The notes under the pieces: generated by a model
What the model was told of the DNA's origin: nothing
The model's database searches: none
The model's input: only the letters and a program-made list of their open reading frames with translations
Assembly (NCBI RefSeq): GCF_019924925.1
Contig: NC_067224.1
Coordinates: 21,049,001-21,113,000 of the forward strand
Origin: Ctenopharyngodon idella
Lineage: Eukaryota > Chordata > Actinopteri > Cypriniformes > Xenocyprididae
Direction of reading: 5' to 3'
Length of the DNA stretch: 64,000 nucleotides
Shown: positions 1 to 13,800 of the stretch, one piece after another
Position numbering within the stretch: the stretch's first letter is position 1
Layout of the letters: each line of letters begins with the position of its first letter
Translations under genes and position numbers: made by a program

Positions 1-930
1 ATTATACATTAATCTGAACAGATATCACTAGGAATTGTCAATAAAAATAATGACGTAACCGATTTTATATTTTTGGGTGAACTATCTCTTCAGTTCTTAC
101 AAAGTGTTTTAACCAGACACCATATGACAATTTGATGTGATAAAATGTATCTCTGCCATGTAATGTTTTTTGTTGTTGTTGTTGTTGTTTTTTCTAACAA
201 GTCCCAACTAGCTACAGGACATTTAGCTGATATAAATTTTATATCAGCTAAATGTCATTTATGGTAGCCCTGCCCACCCAGAAATGTTTTTGGTTCAAAA
301 TCTTGCTCCTTATAGCTGTTCATTAAACATAAAATATGTTCTGTCATTGTGCTGTGCCAGACATTTTTGTTTTCAGTGTTAACAGACAAATTGCTTGTCG
401 TAGAGCATCACATCTGTTTAAGATGCTGTTATTCATCTCCCTCTGATCAGAGTGATTGCCGTCTCCAATTTTCCTCTCTTTTCTTTTCCTTGATCATCTC
501 CTTGACCATGTTTTCATCTTCCTCTGCACCATCTCATCTGCCGTGTTGAGCTACGTTGCTTACCCGTAAAGCTTTGCAGTTGCAAAAATTTCCCCTCCTC
601 CGGTCATGCTGACAGCTTTTTTTTTTTTTCTTTCTTTTTTTTTTCAGTCATTTTGCTTTTCAAGTTCTCTGTGGGGAGTTATGATTCATAAGTAACATTA
701 TATCAAAGCGGATATTGTTTAAATGGCATTTCAGTGCTGTATTTAAGAGTAAGTTAACTACGACCAAACAGAAATCCTTCTTTAAAATAAGCTGTCTTTT
801 TCAGCTGTTTTAGCTTTTATCTGAATAAAAGTGCCAAGCCAAAACGTATAAGTGAATTACACTTTTCAGACACTGACACTAAGTAATGAGACTAAGAAGA
901 GCCATTAAGTGATCTTATCTTTCCGAATAG
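1..930. other. wdfy3 intron, 3' part
   Basis: No coding exon was found before 931. The stretch holds a (TTG)n run at about 170-190, a perfect 39-bp palindrome at 218-256, and pyrimidine-rich tracts around 616-645. The exon at 931 starts in phase 2, so an upstream exon must exist outside the window. Confidence 0.7.
218..256. repeat. Perfect 39-bp palindrome
   Basis: The 19-base arm at 218-236 (starts gacatttagc) is followed by one base and then its exact reverse complement at 238-256 (ends gctaaatgtc). It would form a 19-bp stem with essentially no loop in either strand. It lies in a wdfy3 intron and shows no link to a coding feature. Confidence 0.95.
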
Positions 931-3900
931 ACATGGCTACCACGGCTCATCCAACTCTGCTCCTAGTAAAGCCATAACGGACCTAAAGCTGCACTTGGGG
1001 AATCAGTTCCAGCACTCTTCAGACCCTGTAGTCATCCACCCTGGAGCAGTGCTGGCAATGCTTGACCTCCTACCCTCCGTTTCTTCTGACACACAGCCTG
1101 AGGTATGAGCTGCTTGTAGACATAGTGAGCTGACACATTGTTTGGTGTCTGCTTGGGAATGCCTATCACAAAATTTTAATGTTGGCATGTAGCTAGGACA
1201 GATGAGAATGTGTTGCTGAGCTTGTCAGCATAAAATATGGTCATATACTTTGCTGTATCTAGGACGCTACCTCAACATTTTTTGTATACACTACAGTTCA
1301 AACATTTATGGTCAGTAAGATTTTTTTTTTTAAATTAATACTTTTATTCAGTAAGGATGCATTAAATTGATAATAATTGATAATAAGTGCCTAAAGACAT
1401 TTATATGACTTCCCTGCCCCTTTTAAGACTTTTTTCAAAAGTTAAGGACAAATCTAGCAACTTCTTGGACAAACCTTATCTTGATTCTTATTTTGCCAAC
1501 TGATCTATATTCATATTTATATAGATCAATGAATTTGCCATTATGATATCATCTAGTGACATTTAGCTACCAGTTTTAGCTACTTTTAATTGAAAGCAGT
1601 TGGCAACACTGAGGAGCACAACTGTTTTGAGCATTAAATCAGAATATTAGAATGATTTCTGAAGGATCACGTGACACTGAAGACTGGAGTAAAGACTGTA
1701 AATTCAGCTTTCCCTCACAGGAATAAATTACATTTTAAAATATATAAAATAGAAAACTGATATTTTAAATTGTAATAATATTTCAAAATATTACTGCTTT
1801 TACTGTATTTTTGATCAAATAAATGCAGCCTTGGTGAGCATAAGAGACTTCTTAAAAAAAAAAAAAAAAAAATCTTACCTACCAACTTTTTAGTGATAAT
1901 GTGGGATAAAGGCTGTTTCAATGTGCAGCCATGTTATACACTTTAAATTCCCACGTAGTGCTTCTTAGGTTTGAGACGAAGCCAAAACACATCTTCAGTT
2001 TAAAGATTTGTTACCTTAACATGATTTGTTTTTCACTTACACAGTAAGTTGTCAAAATTGAGGAATTTTATCAGAATGAAAGCCGTCTTTTGGGTATTTT
2101 GTGTGAAACTTAAGGCTTGTTCCCATTTAAGCACTTTCGACAGGATTTTGTCGTGTTTGTCATGATTACCACAGAAACAAATTTAAGCTGCTCCCTTGAG
2201 AGGTACAGAGAATATCTAGAGAGTTGCGTGCTTCGATGGAAGAAAGTGAGGCAACACATTGGCTCAAATTTAAATTATCTTCTGTGTTAATCGATAGCAA
2301 ATGTGGCGTGCTGATGACATAAATGAATTTGTATGTAACCCAGAAAATTCCTTTTGTGTCTTCTGAAATCAGGCCTATAAGAAATTTTGTTTAAGGATAT
2401 AAAAAAAATGATCTATTGACACTATATTGGACACTATTGCAGGGTTCGCAATGAGAATCTGATACACTGATGTTTTTGTTGTCGCTGTGATGAGGATTGT
2501 CCACAGAACCTACTTGACTAGCGATAGCATGCTAAGTTTGGCTTGTACCACTGCAGTGTGAATTTTAAATTTCAGATCTTCAGTGTTTATCTGAACTAAG
2601 TGTGGTACTAAGTGAAGTGTACTACTAAGTGTCCTGCAGCTCACTTCACCCTTGCTCTGCTCCTTAGCATGCTCTGGACCTGCAGCTAGCTGTTGCTAAC
2701 ATTCTACAGCTGTTGGTTCATTCGGAGAGGAACCAGCAGATCCTGTGTGAGGCAGGTCTGCATTCACGCTTGCTTCAGCGCTGTAGCTGCGCTTTGGGAG
2801 ATGAAGATCACCCACTCCACCCACCTCTGCAGAGGATGTTTGAGCGACTAGCCTCCCAGGCCCTACAGCCGATGGTGCTCAGGTGAGTCTAGGTTTGCTC
2901 AGAAGATTTTTATTACGGAATTTTTCTTCGAAAGAGACTGGAAAAGATATAAATATAAAGTATTATATCAAGAAAATGAATAATATAATATAACTTAATA
3001 AAATATAATATAATATAATATTAAGAACAATGAGGCCCTGCTTGCTGCTACTACAATACAATACAGCATATATAGTATAGTACACGACTAATACAGTGTT
3101 GATTTGGAGGGACAGCTCTTTGTCCAGTACATCTAAAGGCCTCAGCAATATTTATTGATGAATACGTGAATAAGTGATGAATATTTATGAATAGTATCTT
3201 AATGGAACATGTTTCTGCCTCCAGCTTTTTATCGATTGGCCTCCAACATGAACTGATTTTTGTTTATACAAAGACCAGATGAGTCAGTTAAAATCTGTCT
3301 GCACTTTGCACGATTCAGTCTTTTCTGATTCGATCTTATCACAGCTGCACGTTTGCATAAAAGGAAAATGATCAAATTTGACACATCTTAATATTATTCA
3401 AAGCTCTCCATGGGTCTTCTTCAAGTCAAACGGATTAGCGATTTCAATTTTCCGCATGGCTGGTCTAACGTGATGGAGGATGCAGACTACAAAATAAAAA
3501 ACAAAACAGCAGTTCACTCCATCTCATTTGAGAAATCAATCCCTGGCTTGTGTCTTGGTTTAAATGTCAAGCAACAGTCAGTTCTGGAAAAATCTTTCTG
3601 CAAATATATATAATAATAATAATCATAATAATATTACTTAAGTGTTTGTGTATTGTTATTATTATTTGTAATGAGTAGAAATAATAATAATAATAATAAT
3701 AATTAAAATTGTTGTTTTTTTAATACATTTTTAATTGCATTTAACATTTACAGTCGTTGCCTTAACGTATTTGTTGTGATTAGTTTTCTTAATGTGTTGT
3801 GATGGGTTATTGCTGTCTCTATAAAATGTTTTTATATATTTTCCAGGGAATTTTTACGACTAGGGAATCCTCTGAATTGCGGTGCCTGGGACAAAAAGCT

Positions 3901-5893
3901 CCTGAAGCAGTACCGGGTCCACAAGCCGAGCTCCCTCAGCTATGAAGCTGAAATGCGAAGTAAGGAAAAAAAAGATTACATAAAGACTGCTAGAACTGTC
4001 AGTGTGCTTTTGTACCATCCCGTAAACAGTTTGTGTCAGTTTTATGTGGTCTTGTCTCTGTGGTTTCTCTGTGGGCCAGTGAAAGGAGGGACATTACTTC
4101 AGGCTTCACTGACTGTGGTCTTTGGTGAAATGCCATCAATCACCATCAGAATCAAACAAAACATTCTCCTTTCGCTCTCCTCAGCTCTGCCAACTGAGAG
4201 CCGTTCAATTGAACAGGGTTTTGCTGGAGATGAGATCCCAGCTTCCCTAATTACCAGTGAAATTACTTTTCTCCAAGCTCTCGGCATGTCCAGCGAGTCC
4301 TTGCTAATTTAAAGGTTTCCTGCTTGCTTAGTAGGAAGTCTCTGAGGAATCCTGCTGTCGGTCCAGGGTCTAGTGAAAGCGGATATTTTTGTTGGTTATA
4401 TCCACAACAGATTATCTCGGAATGAAGTTATTTAAGAGAACTCTAATTTAAACTGAATTAAAAGGTTTTTCAGGACAGGACATTTCTCGGCTTGTAGAAT
4501 GTCACATTTACAACATTGCTTTTTAAACCTTAAGCATATTTTTTTTTACCTTTCTGTTACATTGCTTCAATCTTTAAACACTTAAATGCTATGTTAATGT
4601 TATATAGTAGTTCATCAAACATATCTAAAAGAAACAGAAATTGTGCTTCCTAATGTTTCTTAAAAAACCCCCACAAAAACAGCACATATTCCTGTGCCTA
4701 ATAATGCGGTTGAGGTGAACTATAAAGTCACTTATACTAACAGTCATAACTGTTATTTATGTAACATCACAATTGAACATTAACTCATTCTAATCTTAAG
4801 TTAATAGTGTAATACTAAGTGAGCAGGAGATTTTACGGGACCAGACTGACTGTATATTTGACCTTTTGCACCTCCAGACAGCATGACCCTGTCCATGGAA
4901 GGTTTTGGGCCGGATAGCGTGTTCACAATTAATGAAGACAATAGCCAGTACCGGATCAGCCGAAGTCTGGTGCGATCAGCTGAGGGCAGCACTGTGCCCC
5001 TCACCCGAGTCAAGTGCCTGGTCTCCATGACGACGCCCCATGACATCCGTCTCCATGGATCCTCCGTCACGCCCGCCTTCGTGGAGTTCGACACATCATT
5101 AGAGGGATTCGGGTAAGGCTGTCAGTGCTAGTCTCAGCCTATCTTTTGAAGATAAAGATTTGTTTGCGCAGTCACTGTTTGTAAGCAGACACCTATTTTG
5201 GATTCATTGGCTTTTGTTCAAAATTTGTTAACTAGATATATGCATCAATCAAACATTTATCTGGTGTTGTGCTTTAAAAAGCTTGACCTAGTTTAAAGCT
5301 CACAGAAAAACAGAGGCTTGAAATGCGCTTACATCTCCGAACGTATCACAGTTCAAAGCGCAACAAAGAATCCACACTGAGCCTCCATCTGTTTCTGTTT
5401 AACATAATCCCATCAGGGTACGTGCTAAAACTGAAAATAACAGATCTTTAATTTTTCATTTTTTCATTAATTATGAAAGCACAGTGATCATCATTTGTCT
5501 TCTTTCCAAATTATTAGCTGCTTAAATGGGAGATTTATGTGTATGAAATGGGTCAACGGTTCTGTTTTTGCACCCAGCACACATAATGGAGACCCACATG
5601 CTTCAAGTAATATTATTTGCGCACAGATTGAATTTTGTTAGTTTCCCAATGGCCTTTCTATTGCTTGAACAATTGTGCAGCAGTTCTACTGACTTGAATA
5701 CAACGATTCCCATTAAACCTGCAACAACTGCACAGACAAACCAAATGATGTATCTTTTATGTGTCTTAGCCAGAATCCTCTTGTGTCTTTAAATACTTCC
5801 TCCTACATCTGAATAGAACATGCAGCTTAGAATAATTGAAGATGTAAAAATCACTTGTACTGGCCCTCATCTCACGGATACTGAGAAAACCAA

Positions 5894-5932
<39 letters not shown>

Positions 5933-7850
5933 CACAGCACGTTCCCCATCTGCCTTCATGAAAAATTCATGTAAACACTTTCTGTATTGGGCCTTGCAGA
6001 CCAGCCTAATGGTGCTGGGATAAGAGCTTTTTGGGTTATAAGGGAGCACACAGGGAGGAGGTGGTGGACATTAACCCCCCTGTTCACACATATACATAGG
6101 CTTCTATTAGGGATGCACCGATACCATTTTTTAAGGACGAATACGAGTACCGATACTTTTTTTCTAGTACTCGCCGATACAGATGCCTATACATTTATTA
6201 ATTTCTCTTTTTTTTTTTTTCTTTTTTTTTTTGATGTTGCAGTTTTCCAAGCACAACACAGTGAGACTAATGAATGTAGGACAGCTTCTTTATTATTACT
6301 CTAATGAAAAAATTAATAATTTTTATGTGCTTGTCACAAACTTAAAGAACAAAAATTTCAGTGTCCAATAACCTTCAAAGGGCATAATTACCAATATATA
6401 TAATTGTTGTTATATAAAAAGAAATTTACAGACAAATTACAAACAATAGAACAAATATTATAGAGATACAAATTAAATAAACTTGTTTTTCAGATGCATT
6501 AGGTTTATTTACCATGTATACATTTATTTAACATCTTTTGTTGTTTTATTAACATTAATGACAAATCTAGGCTACGGTCCCTTTAAGACCGAATCCATGG
6601 ATATTGACACATATCCTGTTTTCACCCAAATGTTTACGTCGACTTAAGCCATAATCGACTGTATTTACATGAGATACTCCACACGATGGACATTTTGAAA
6701 ACTATGTGTTCATTTGACCATTCAGGCGCAAGGAGAACTGATCGCGCGCTGTCTGAGAGAATTGGGATCGCGCGCAAGAAAGAGAGCGCGCGAGCGAGAG
6801 GTAGCGCTTCTGATCTGTGTCATTCAGCGCGATTCCGCCTATCCCGCCTTCATTAATCGATAACGAATTGTGATTGAAAGCATGCAGTTCGCAATGTGTG
6901 GGTTGTTATCATTAATTTTGAAGTATTTTCACACCCCTGAGGCTGACATTGTTTCTGCTGCTGTCGTCGGTGTCTCTGCACGGAAAATTCTGTCAGTTAC
7001 GTCACGTGAGGTATCGGTCTTTGGTATCGGGTATTTTTACGAGTACAAGTACATGAGCTTGGTTTTACTTAAATATTTTTTTCCAAGTAAGGATGTCTCC
7101 AAATGTTCCCAAAGGGAGGCTTTGTCATATGTAGTTTACTTTCGCGAGCAGTTTTGTGTCTCTGAATTGAACCCTTGCTCACACACTTCCATGTCTGGTG
7201 GGAGGTGTTAATGTTTCACTGTTTTTGGGTGTATGCTTGTGTTGTTAGTATGATGTGGGATGTTTTTTTTTTAACGCCACCGTTTTTTCAATATTAAAAT
7301 GACATATGAGGCTTCCTTTGTCAGGGTTAATTAGCCTCCAAAGAGACTCATTTAGCTGTTTGAGTGACACTTGGTGGTTTTCTCTTTATTTTAATGAATG
7401 GCAGAATGTTTAATGAAGCAGGGATTGACAGGAATTTTCCATTGGGTCGCACCTATTTTCATTATTTGCTTCTCTAACATGTAGTAATATCTGCTGGTGT
7501 TTGAATAAGTTTTATAAGTGATGTTTGTAATCAATGTAATTCAGTGCTGTTATGATGAGCACACTCTGTCATTGTTACATAAGGCATGACACCCACAAAT
7601 AAACATCTCCTCTTTAAGCCAAATGTGAAATATTCCCACATTTTACGACTGTTACTGAGAGACGAGAATAAAATGTGTGAAATGTATGAGATGCTGGGAT
7701 TCCTGATAAATTGAAATTCATTTTTTATTTTCCCATCTTCTCTCTCCAGCTGTTTGTTTTTGCCCAGTTTGGCCCCTCACAATGCACCGTCCAGCAATGC
7801 TAACACATCTGGAGTCAGTGACGGGGCGGTGGTCAGTGGCATGGGAAACG
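931..7850 (+). CDS. wdfy3: wdfy3 exons 1-5 of the window: armadillo-like region
   Basis: Exons: 931-1102, 2668-2882, 3847-3959, 4878-5112, 7750-7850, about 279 residues. Each is bounded by AG and GT, and the phases chain 2-0-2-1-2-1. Recognisable landmarks are KLHLGNQFQHSSD (exon 1), LHPPLQRMFERLASQAL (exon 2), NCGAWDKKLLKQYRVHKPSS (exon 3) and VKCLVSMTTPHDIRLHGSS (exon 4). These match the remembered WDFY3 region just N-terminal to the ConA-like domain. This part is helical repeat scaffold with no catalytic residues. The long intron 4 (5113-7749) carries a (CA)n tract and a repeat with 'gatgcaccgatacc' ends. Confidence 0.92.
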
Positions 7851-10800
7851 GTACGTGCTCATAAACACACTGTCCCCTGTGATTTGCATGACAGCAGCCA
7901 GTATCTTCCCATTCTTTGGAAATCTTTATGAAGATAAAGCCCAAAGTATGAAGAAATTATAGATTAAATTGATAAAGTATGCTGCAGTTATTCATCCATT
8001 AAGTTAAGAATAATGTACAAGGAGCAGGTCATTATCACACAATAAAACTCGTCTTGGTGATCGGGATCCCAGAATCAAAGTAATGATCAGCTCAGTGTAC
8101 ATTATCCCACTTATTACAAGGCTACTTACCAGAATAATCAATAGGTCATGTCCATGTATTTGAGTTAATATTATTTTATTATCATGCTTAGAAAAATAAT
8201 GTTACAATGTAGAAAACAAGTGTTTCAGCAACAAGACAAAGGCTGCAACAATATTACGATATTCGTCTATATATATGTGCTGCTGAATATTTTTGTTGAA
8301 AATGAAAAAAAAAATGTTCAGCATTACAGCTGTTTTCAACATTAATAATACTAAATGTTTCTTGAGCACCAAATAAGCATATTTGAGTGATTTCTGAAGG
8401 ATCATGTGACACTAAAGACTTTAGTAATTGTCGTTGCAGGATTAAATTAGAATAGATTTTTTAATATATTAGAAAAGATATCTTAAATTGTAAAAATGTA
8501 ATAATAAAAACACAATATTACTTTTTTTTTTTTTTTTTTTTAATCAAAGAAATGCAGCCTTAGCTATAATGTTACATGTTCCTCTATTTTAAATTCTCCC
8601 TTTTCATGTTCCAACAATGTTTTTATTGCTTGCTTTAACTTCTCGGATTTAAATGTTTACTAAATTCATTACTGAAGTCTGATTCACAAGATGGTGCCAA
8701 TTAGCTATTCTAACGATATGAGAGAGATGAAAATAGCAGTGGTATATTGCCATGGACAATAGTAAAATATAGTTTATCAGTTGTTATGTGATTGACCAAA
8801 AAGAATCAAGTTTTCCAAACTGTGAAACACAATTTTTGAGCAGGTTTTTGAACAAGTTTTTGAGTTTACAAACGTGGGATAGCAAAGGATGGCATTGCAG
8901 CTTGACAGAATTTTAGAAGCGTCTTGGCTCATGACAGGCGGGAGGTAGAGGGAACAGGAGCACAGCGCTGTGACGGAGTTTTTGCAAAGATGGTGGAGTC
9001 TAGAGAAAAGAGGTAAACTTGACAGAGCTTGACAGAAATTGTTTGTGTGCCTTTGCTCCTGTTCGAGCGGCACCGGCTCACAGCAGGCCTGAGTGGGCGT
9101 ACAAGTGCCTATGTAGTATTAATGATGTGATTCAGGGCTCGCTGCCTCTCCATCTCTCTCTCACCTCCTCTCTTTCTTTATTTTACTGTCTCTCTCTCGT
9201 TCATCCTCCCTATTTCCTCTCCCTCATCTCCTCTCTCTCTCTCTCTGTTGAATGTAAATGGATGATTTCAGTATTTATAGATAGACTCCTGCATCATATC
9301 CTCTGACCTATTTTCGTCGATGACATCATCATTTCTTGCTCAGAGAGTTTCATTCAGATTCCCTGCAGTCTAGTTCATTGTTCCTGTCTCTCTTCCAGGG
9401 GTTTCCTGGGTTTAGGGTACAAGCCAAAGTGGATTTAGTGTATCCAAGTAGCTTAGGATAAATTTTCAAGAATGTGCGCTTGATGTAATAGATCATTATG
9501 CAAAGTCCAGATTTATTCAGTGACGATGTTGGTCCCCAAACCATATAAAAAATTATTTGAACTTGAAAATAAAAGATTAAAATAAATACAAAAATACAAA
9601 ACATGTATTAAAGTACCTCTGTGGTGAAAATCAAGTTTTTAATGTTGTTTATATGGCTTTGTGGTGTTTTAATATGCTTTAAGACAAACCTTGTACAAAT
9701 TCATAAGTCAACACCATTGCTGAGTATTTTCTCTTTAAAACTGTAGTGATCTAAAGACAGCTTCAAAAACGTGGTTTCAAATCGCTGGTATTTCTATTTT
9801 ACAGCAGATTTCTATCTCAAATCATGAAGAGTAATGGCTGCTGAAAATTCAGCTTTGTCATAACTGGAATAAATTGTGCATTTAAAATGTAATAATTGTA
9901 ATAATGTCACAATATTACTTGTTTTACTGTATTTTTGATCAAATAAATGCAGCCTTGGAGAGCATAAGAGACTTGTTTCAAAAATATATATAAAAAAAAA
10001 AAAAATCTTACCAATCCCAAATGTTTGAACAGCAGTATCATTTGTAATGAAAAACAAACAAACAAAAAAAAAATTCACTAGTGGTCTCAGACTTTGGGAA
10101 CCCACTGTATACTTTGTCTAATAAGTTCATCGCCTGTTCAAGCAGCATCAGAATTTAAAAGAGGTCATATCTGTCCAATAAAAAGCTATTCTGAAATTAA
10201 TCAACATTAATATACATGTAACACTGGACAGCTGCTACTGTTATGTTTCATTCTATATGCAAATGTTGCAAAAAGGGAAAGTAACTCATATTAAATATCC
10301 TCATTTTCATCTCTCCAGGAGAGCGTTTCTTTCCACCCCCATCTGGCCTGAGCTACTCGACGTGGTTTTGCGTTGAGCGCTTCAGCACGCCACCCCAGAG
10401 TCACCCTGTGCGTCTGCTCACGGTGGTGCGACGGGCCACCTCATCTGAGCAGCACTACGTGTGCCTGGCCATTGTGCTGTCCGCTAAGGACCGATCTCTC
10501 ATTGTGTCCACCAAGGAAGAGCTGCTTCAGGCCTACGGCAAGTGTTTCCTACAACTTCCTCTTCTAGCTCTTTAGTCAGCAAAGTTTTAATGATGTGGAA
10601 TGTTTGTAAATCAGATGACCATTTCAACCTTTCTTCCTCTTTACGCAGATATAAAAAATCAATTACAAACTTTTAAAATGATTTTTTTTTTTTTTGCGGT
10701 TGTTTGTGAACACATTAAACAAGTAATTAACAAATTTTAAATATTAATTTAGCTTGTGATGTCACCACGCGTTTTGTAGGAAAACTGCTGATGGACAATT

Positions 10801-13800
10801 AAGTAATTTTATGTAGCATTTAAGAGCCTATTCCTTCTGAAACGCAGAGGAAAAGTTCCTTTGTCTGTGGTTAGTGACGTGACATCATTTCCTCTCTCCC
10901 CTCGCAGTGGATGACTTCAGTGAGGAGTCCTCCTTCTATGAGATCCTGCCCTGCTGTGCTCGCTTCCGCTGTGCTGACCTCATCACCGAGGGACAGTGGC
11001 ACCACCTGGTGTTGGTTATGAGCAAAGGAATGCTGAAGAACAGCATGGCGACTCTCTACATCGATGGTCAGATGGTCAGCACGGTCAAGGTGTGGCCCAG
11101 CTCCTGATGTGGACACCTCTGTTTTGTTTTAACTAAAGTACTGTGGCATAATTATCTTTTATGCACAAAGGTCAGATCTGAAATCTGGTGATTCCACATG
11201 CTTCATTAGCAGCCAAATCACCAGTTCCCAAGACTACTGTTAAACAATCAATAGATCTGAACCTTTCTGTTAAACAGATTAACCAACAGATTAACCAAAA
11301 CATATTTATTCCTTACTTGTTCGTCACACACAAATCATTTTAAGCAGCAAATGTGGGAAAAACTTCAGCTGTTGGCCAGTTACAAAAGTGATTAAAGTCT
11401 TTCCCCCCATTTATAGTCTGGACGAGATGATGGCAGAGCCAGTTTGCAGATTTGAATTGGACCGATTTTAAAGAAATTTGCGTAGTGTCTAATGGGAACG
11501 CTTTGATGTTTTAGCTTCAGACTATAAATCTATCCAGTCAGTGGATATTAAACATGTTTGATTTTTTTGAGTTGATTTTAAAACACTTATTGTTTTCATT
11601 TGTCATGCATCTTCTAGCTATGAGGCACATGTTTCTGTGTGAGTTTGCTGTGTTCAATTTAAAAGTCTGGTAGTGCATGATCTTCTGTTGTTTAGTGTAT
11701 GTTGCCCAGTTTTTCTCAGACCCTGTTTACACCTGGTGTTAAAGTGCATTTTGGTAGATTGGATCAGGACTTCGGTCCTGATTTCTTCAAAGGAAAGGGT
11801 CTATGGGTGGGTAAAAGTATGGGCTTTTCAGATCTTTTGATCTAATGGACAAAATAAGCTCACACAATGTTCTGCTCTGGTAGCTGCAAGACTACACTGA
11901 GCGTGGTGAGTGCATGTTAGAAATCAGGAATGGTGAAAGAACATTGTGCTTGGTATTTCATCTTCAAACCAAACTTGTGCCTTCAGCCGACAAAGTTTAA
12001 ATCCTGCCTGGCTAGCACACTTCCCATAATGTTTATGCATCAACTAAGTAGGCGGAGAGTAGGCTGTTCAAACGCATTCAACCACATGAGCATCTACAGT
12101 TAAAAGCAGTCCTGTCAAATGCGTTTTAAACTACCTCTGGAAGTTGTCGAAGGTGGACAAGCTCAAAACGTTTTAGACCCTGTTTACACCTCTATTTAGC
12201 ATCCATCCACTTGTGATACAGTCAACCAAAATGCATCTTAATATCAGGTGTAAACCGGGCCTCTGCAACAAATTACAATGTCGGCAAGTGTATGATATCT
12301 AGTGTTTTAAAATCTGTTCAGATTTTAAAAGACGTTAGTTTATTGAGGACTCACACTCTCCTCTTTTATTTCTCATTGCACTTGTCTTTGTAGCTGCACT
12401 ACATTCACAATGCTCCCGGTGGCTCTGCCTCCACAAACCCACCTGTGGTGAGCACGGTGTACAGCTACATCGGCACACCACCAGCCCAGCGCCAGCTCTC
12501 CACTCTGGTCTGGCGACTGGGGCCCACTCACTTTCTGGAGGAGGTGCTGCCTGCTGCCAGTGTGGCTGCCATCTATGAGCTGGGACCCAATTATGTAGGC
12601 AGTTTCCAAGCTGTTTACCTGCCGTGTAAGTACCTGTTATGTTACACTAGGTAGATAACTAGAGATCAAAAGATGCTTAATATCAAACGTAGATGTTTAT
12701 TGTAAATTAATTAAATATTTTATCTTGTGTGTAGTTGCTAGTTGTGGCTTAGGATTGTGACAGGGTTTCTTCTCATATCTCCAGGTAAAGACTCAAAGAC
12801 CGAGGCTGTGCCACCCTGTCCTGTTGCATTGGTCCCTGAAGAGAAGGTTTCCTTCAGTCTCTTTGCTCACTCTGTATCTACTCTCACTGTGGCCAAGATA
12901 CGAAAGGTCTACAACAAACTGGACAGCAAAGCCATTGCCAAACAGGTAAGCAGTCTCACCTTCTTCCTGCTTCTTAATGCTAAAATTATATATATATTTA
13001 ATGCAGTAATTTCAATTAAATATTAATTATTGATGATTAAACATTGATGATATTAATATTAAATATTAAACGAATATTAAAAAATAAAAAAAAATTAAAC
13101 ATTGATGAATTCATGTAATGTATTAAAACAGTTACATGAATAATATAAAAGTGCCCATTTTGCATTACATTTTATAAATTGACATTGTCATATGAATCAC
13201 TTCCTGTTCAAATTAAACTGAACACCCACCAAATAATCATGGCCATAAGGAAACCTGTGTATGTATATCAGACAGACACACATACACACACACACACACA
13301 GTGTAAATATATAGTTTTTTTTTTCCCCCCTAAATGTAATTTATTCCTGTAATTTTCAGCAGCCATTACTTCAATTCAATTCACATTTATTTGTATAGCG
13401 CTTTTCACAATACATATCGTTTCAAAACAGCTTTACAGAGAATGCATGTCATCATTACAATTTAGAGAATGCATTTTGCTAATAATGTAATAATTTAGGC
13501 AATTAATTTACAATCACTGTTAGCAATTTAATACTCCAGTCAGATGATTCTTTAGAAATCATTCTAATATGCTGATTTGGTGCTCAAAAAACTTATTATT
13601 ATTAATGTTGAAAACAGTTGTGCTGCTTAATATTTTTGTGTAAACAGATTTTTTTCAGGTTTCTTTGATAAATAGAAAGTTCAAAAGAAGAGTATTTATT
13701 TGAAATCGAAATGTGTTACATTTGTCTTCACTGTCACTTTTGAACAATTTAATGCATTCCTTGCTGAATAGAGGCTTAATATATTTTTAAAAAATCCCCC

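Noticed and set aside
349..549. 66-residue frame upstream of the first exon, possible preceding wdfy3 exon
   Set aside because: No phase-compatible donor, and the translation has no similarity to the expected WDFY3 segment.
4099..4312. Overlapping open frames in both strands downstream of wdfy3 exon 3
   Set aside because: They are intronic read-through of exon 3 on the plus strand and its shadow on the minus strand, with no conserved sequence.
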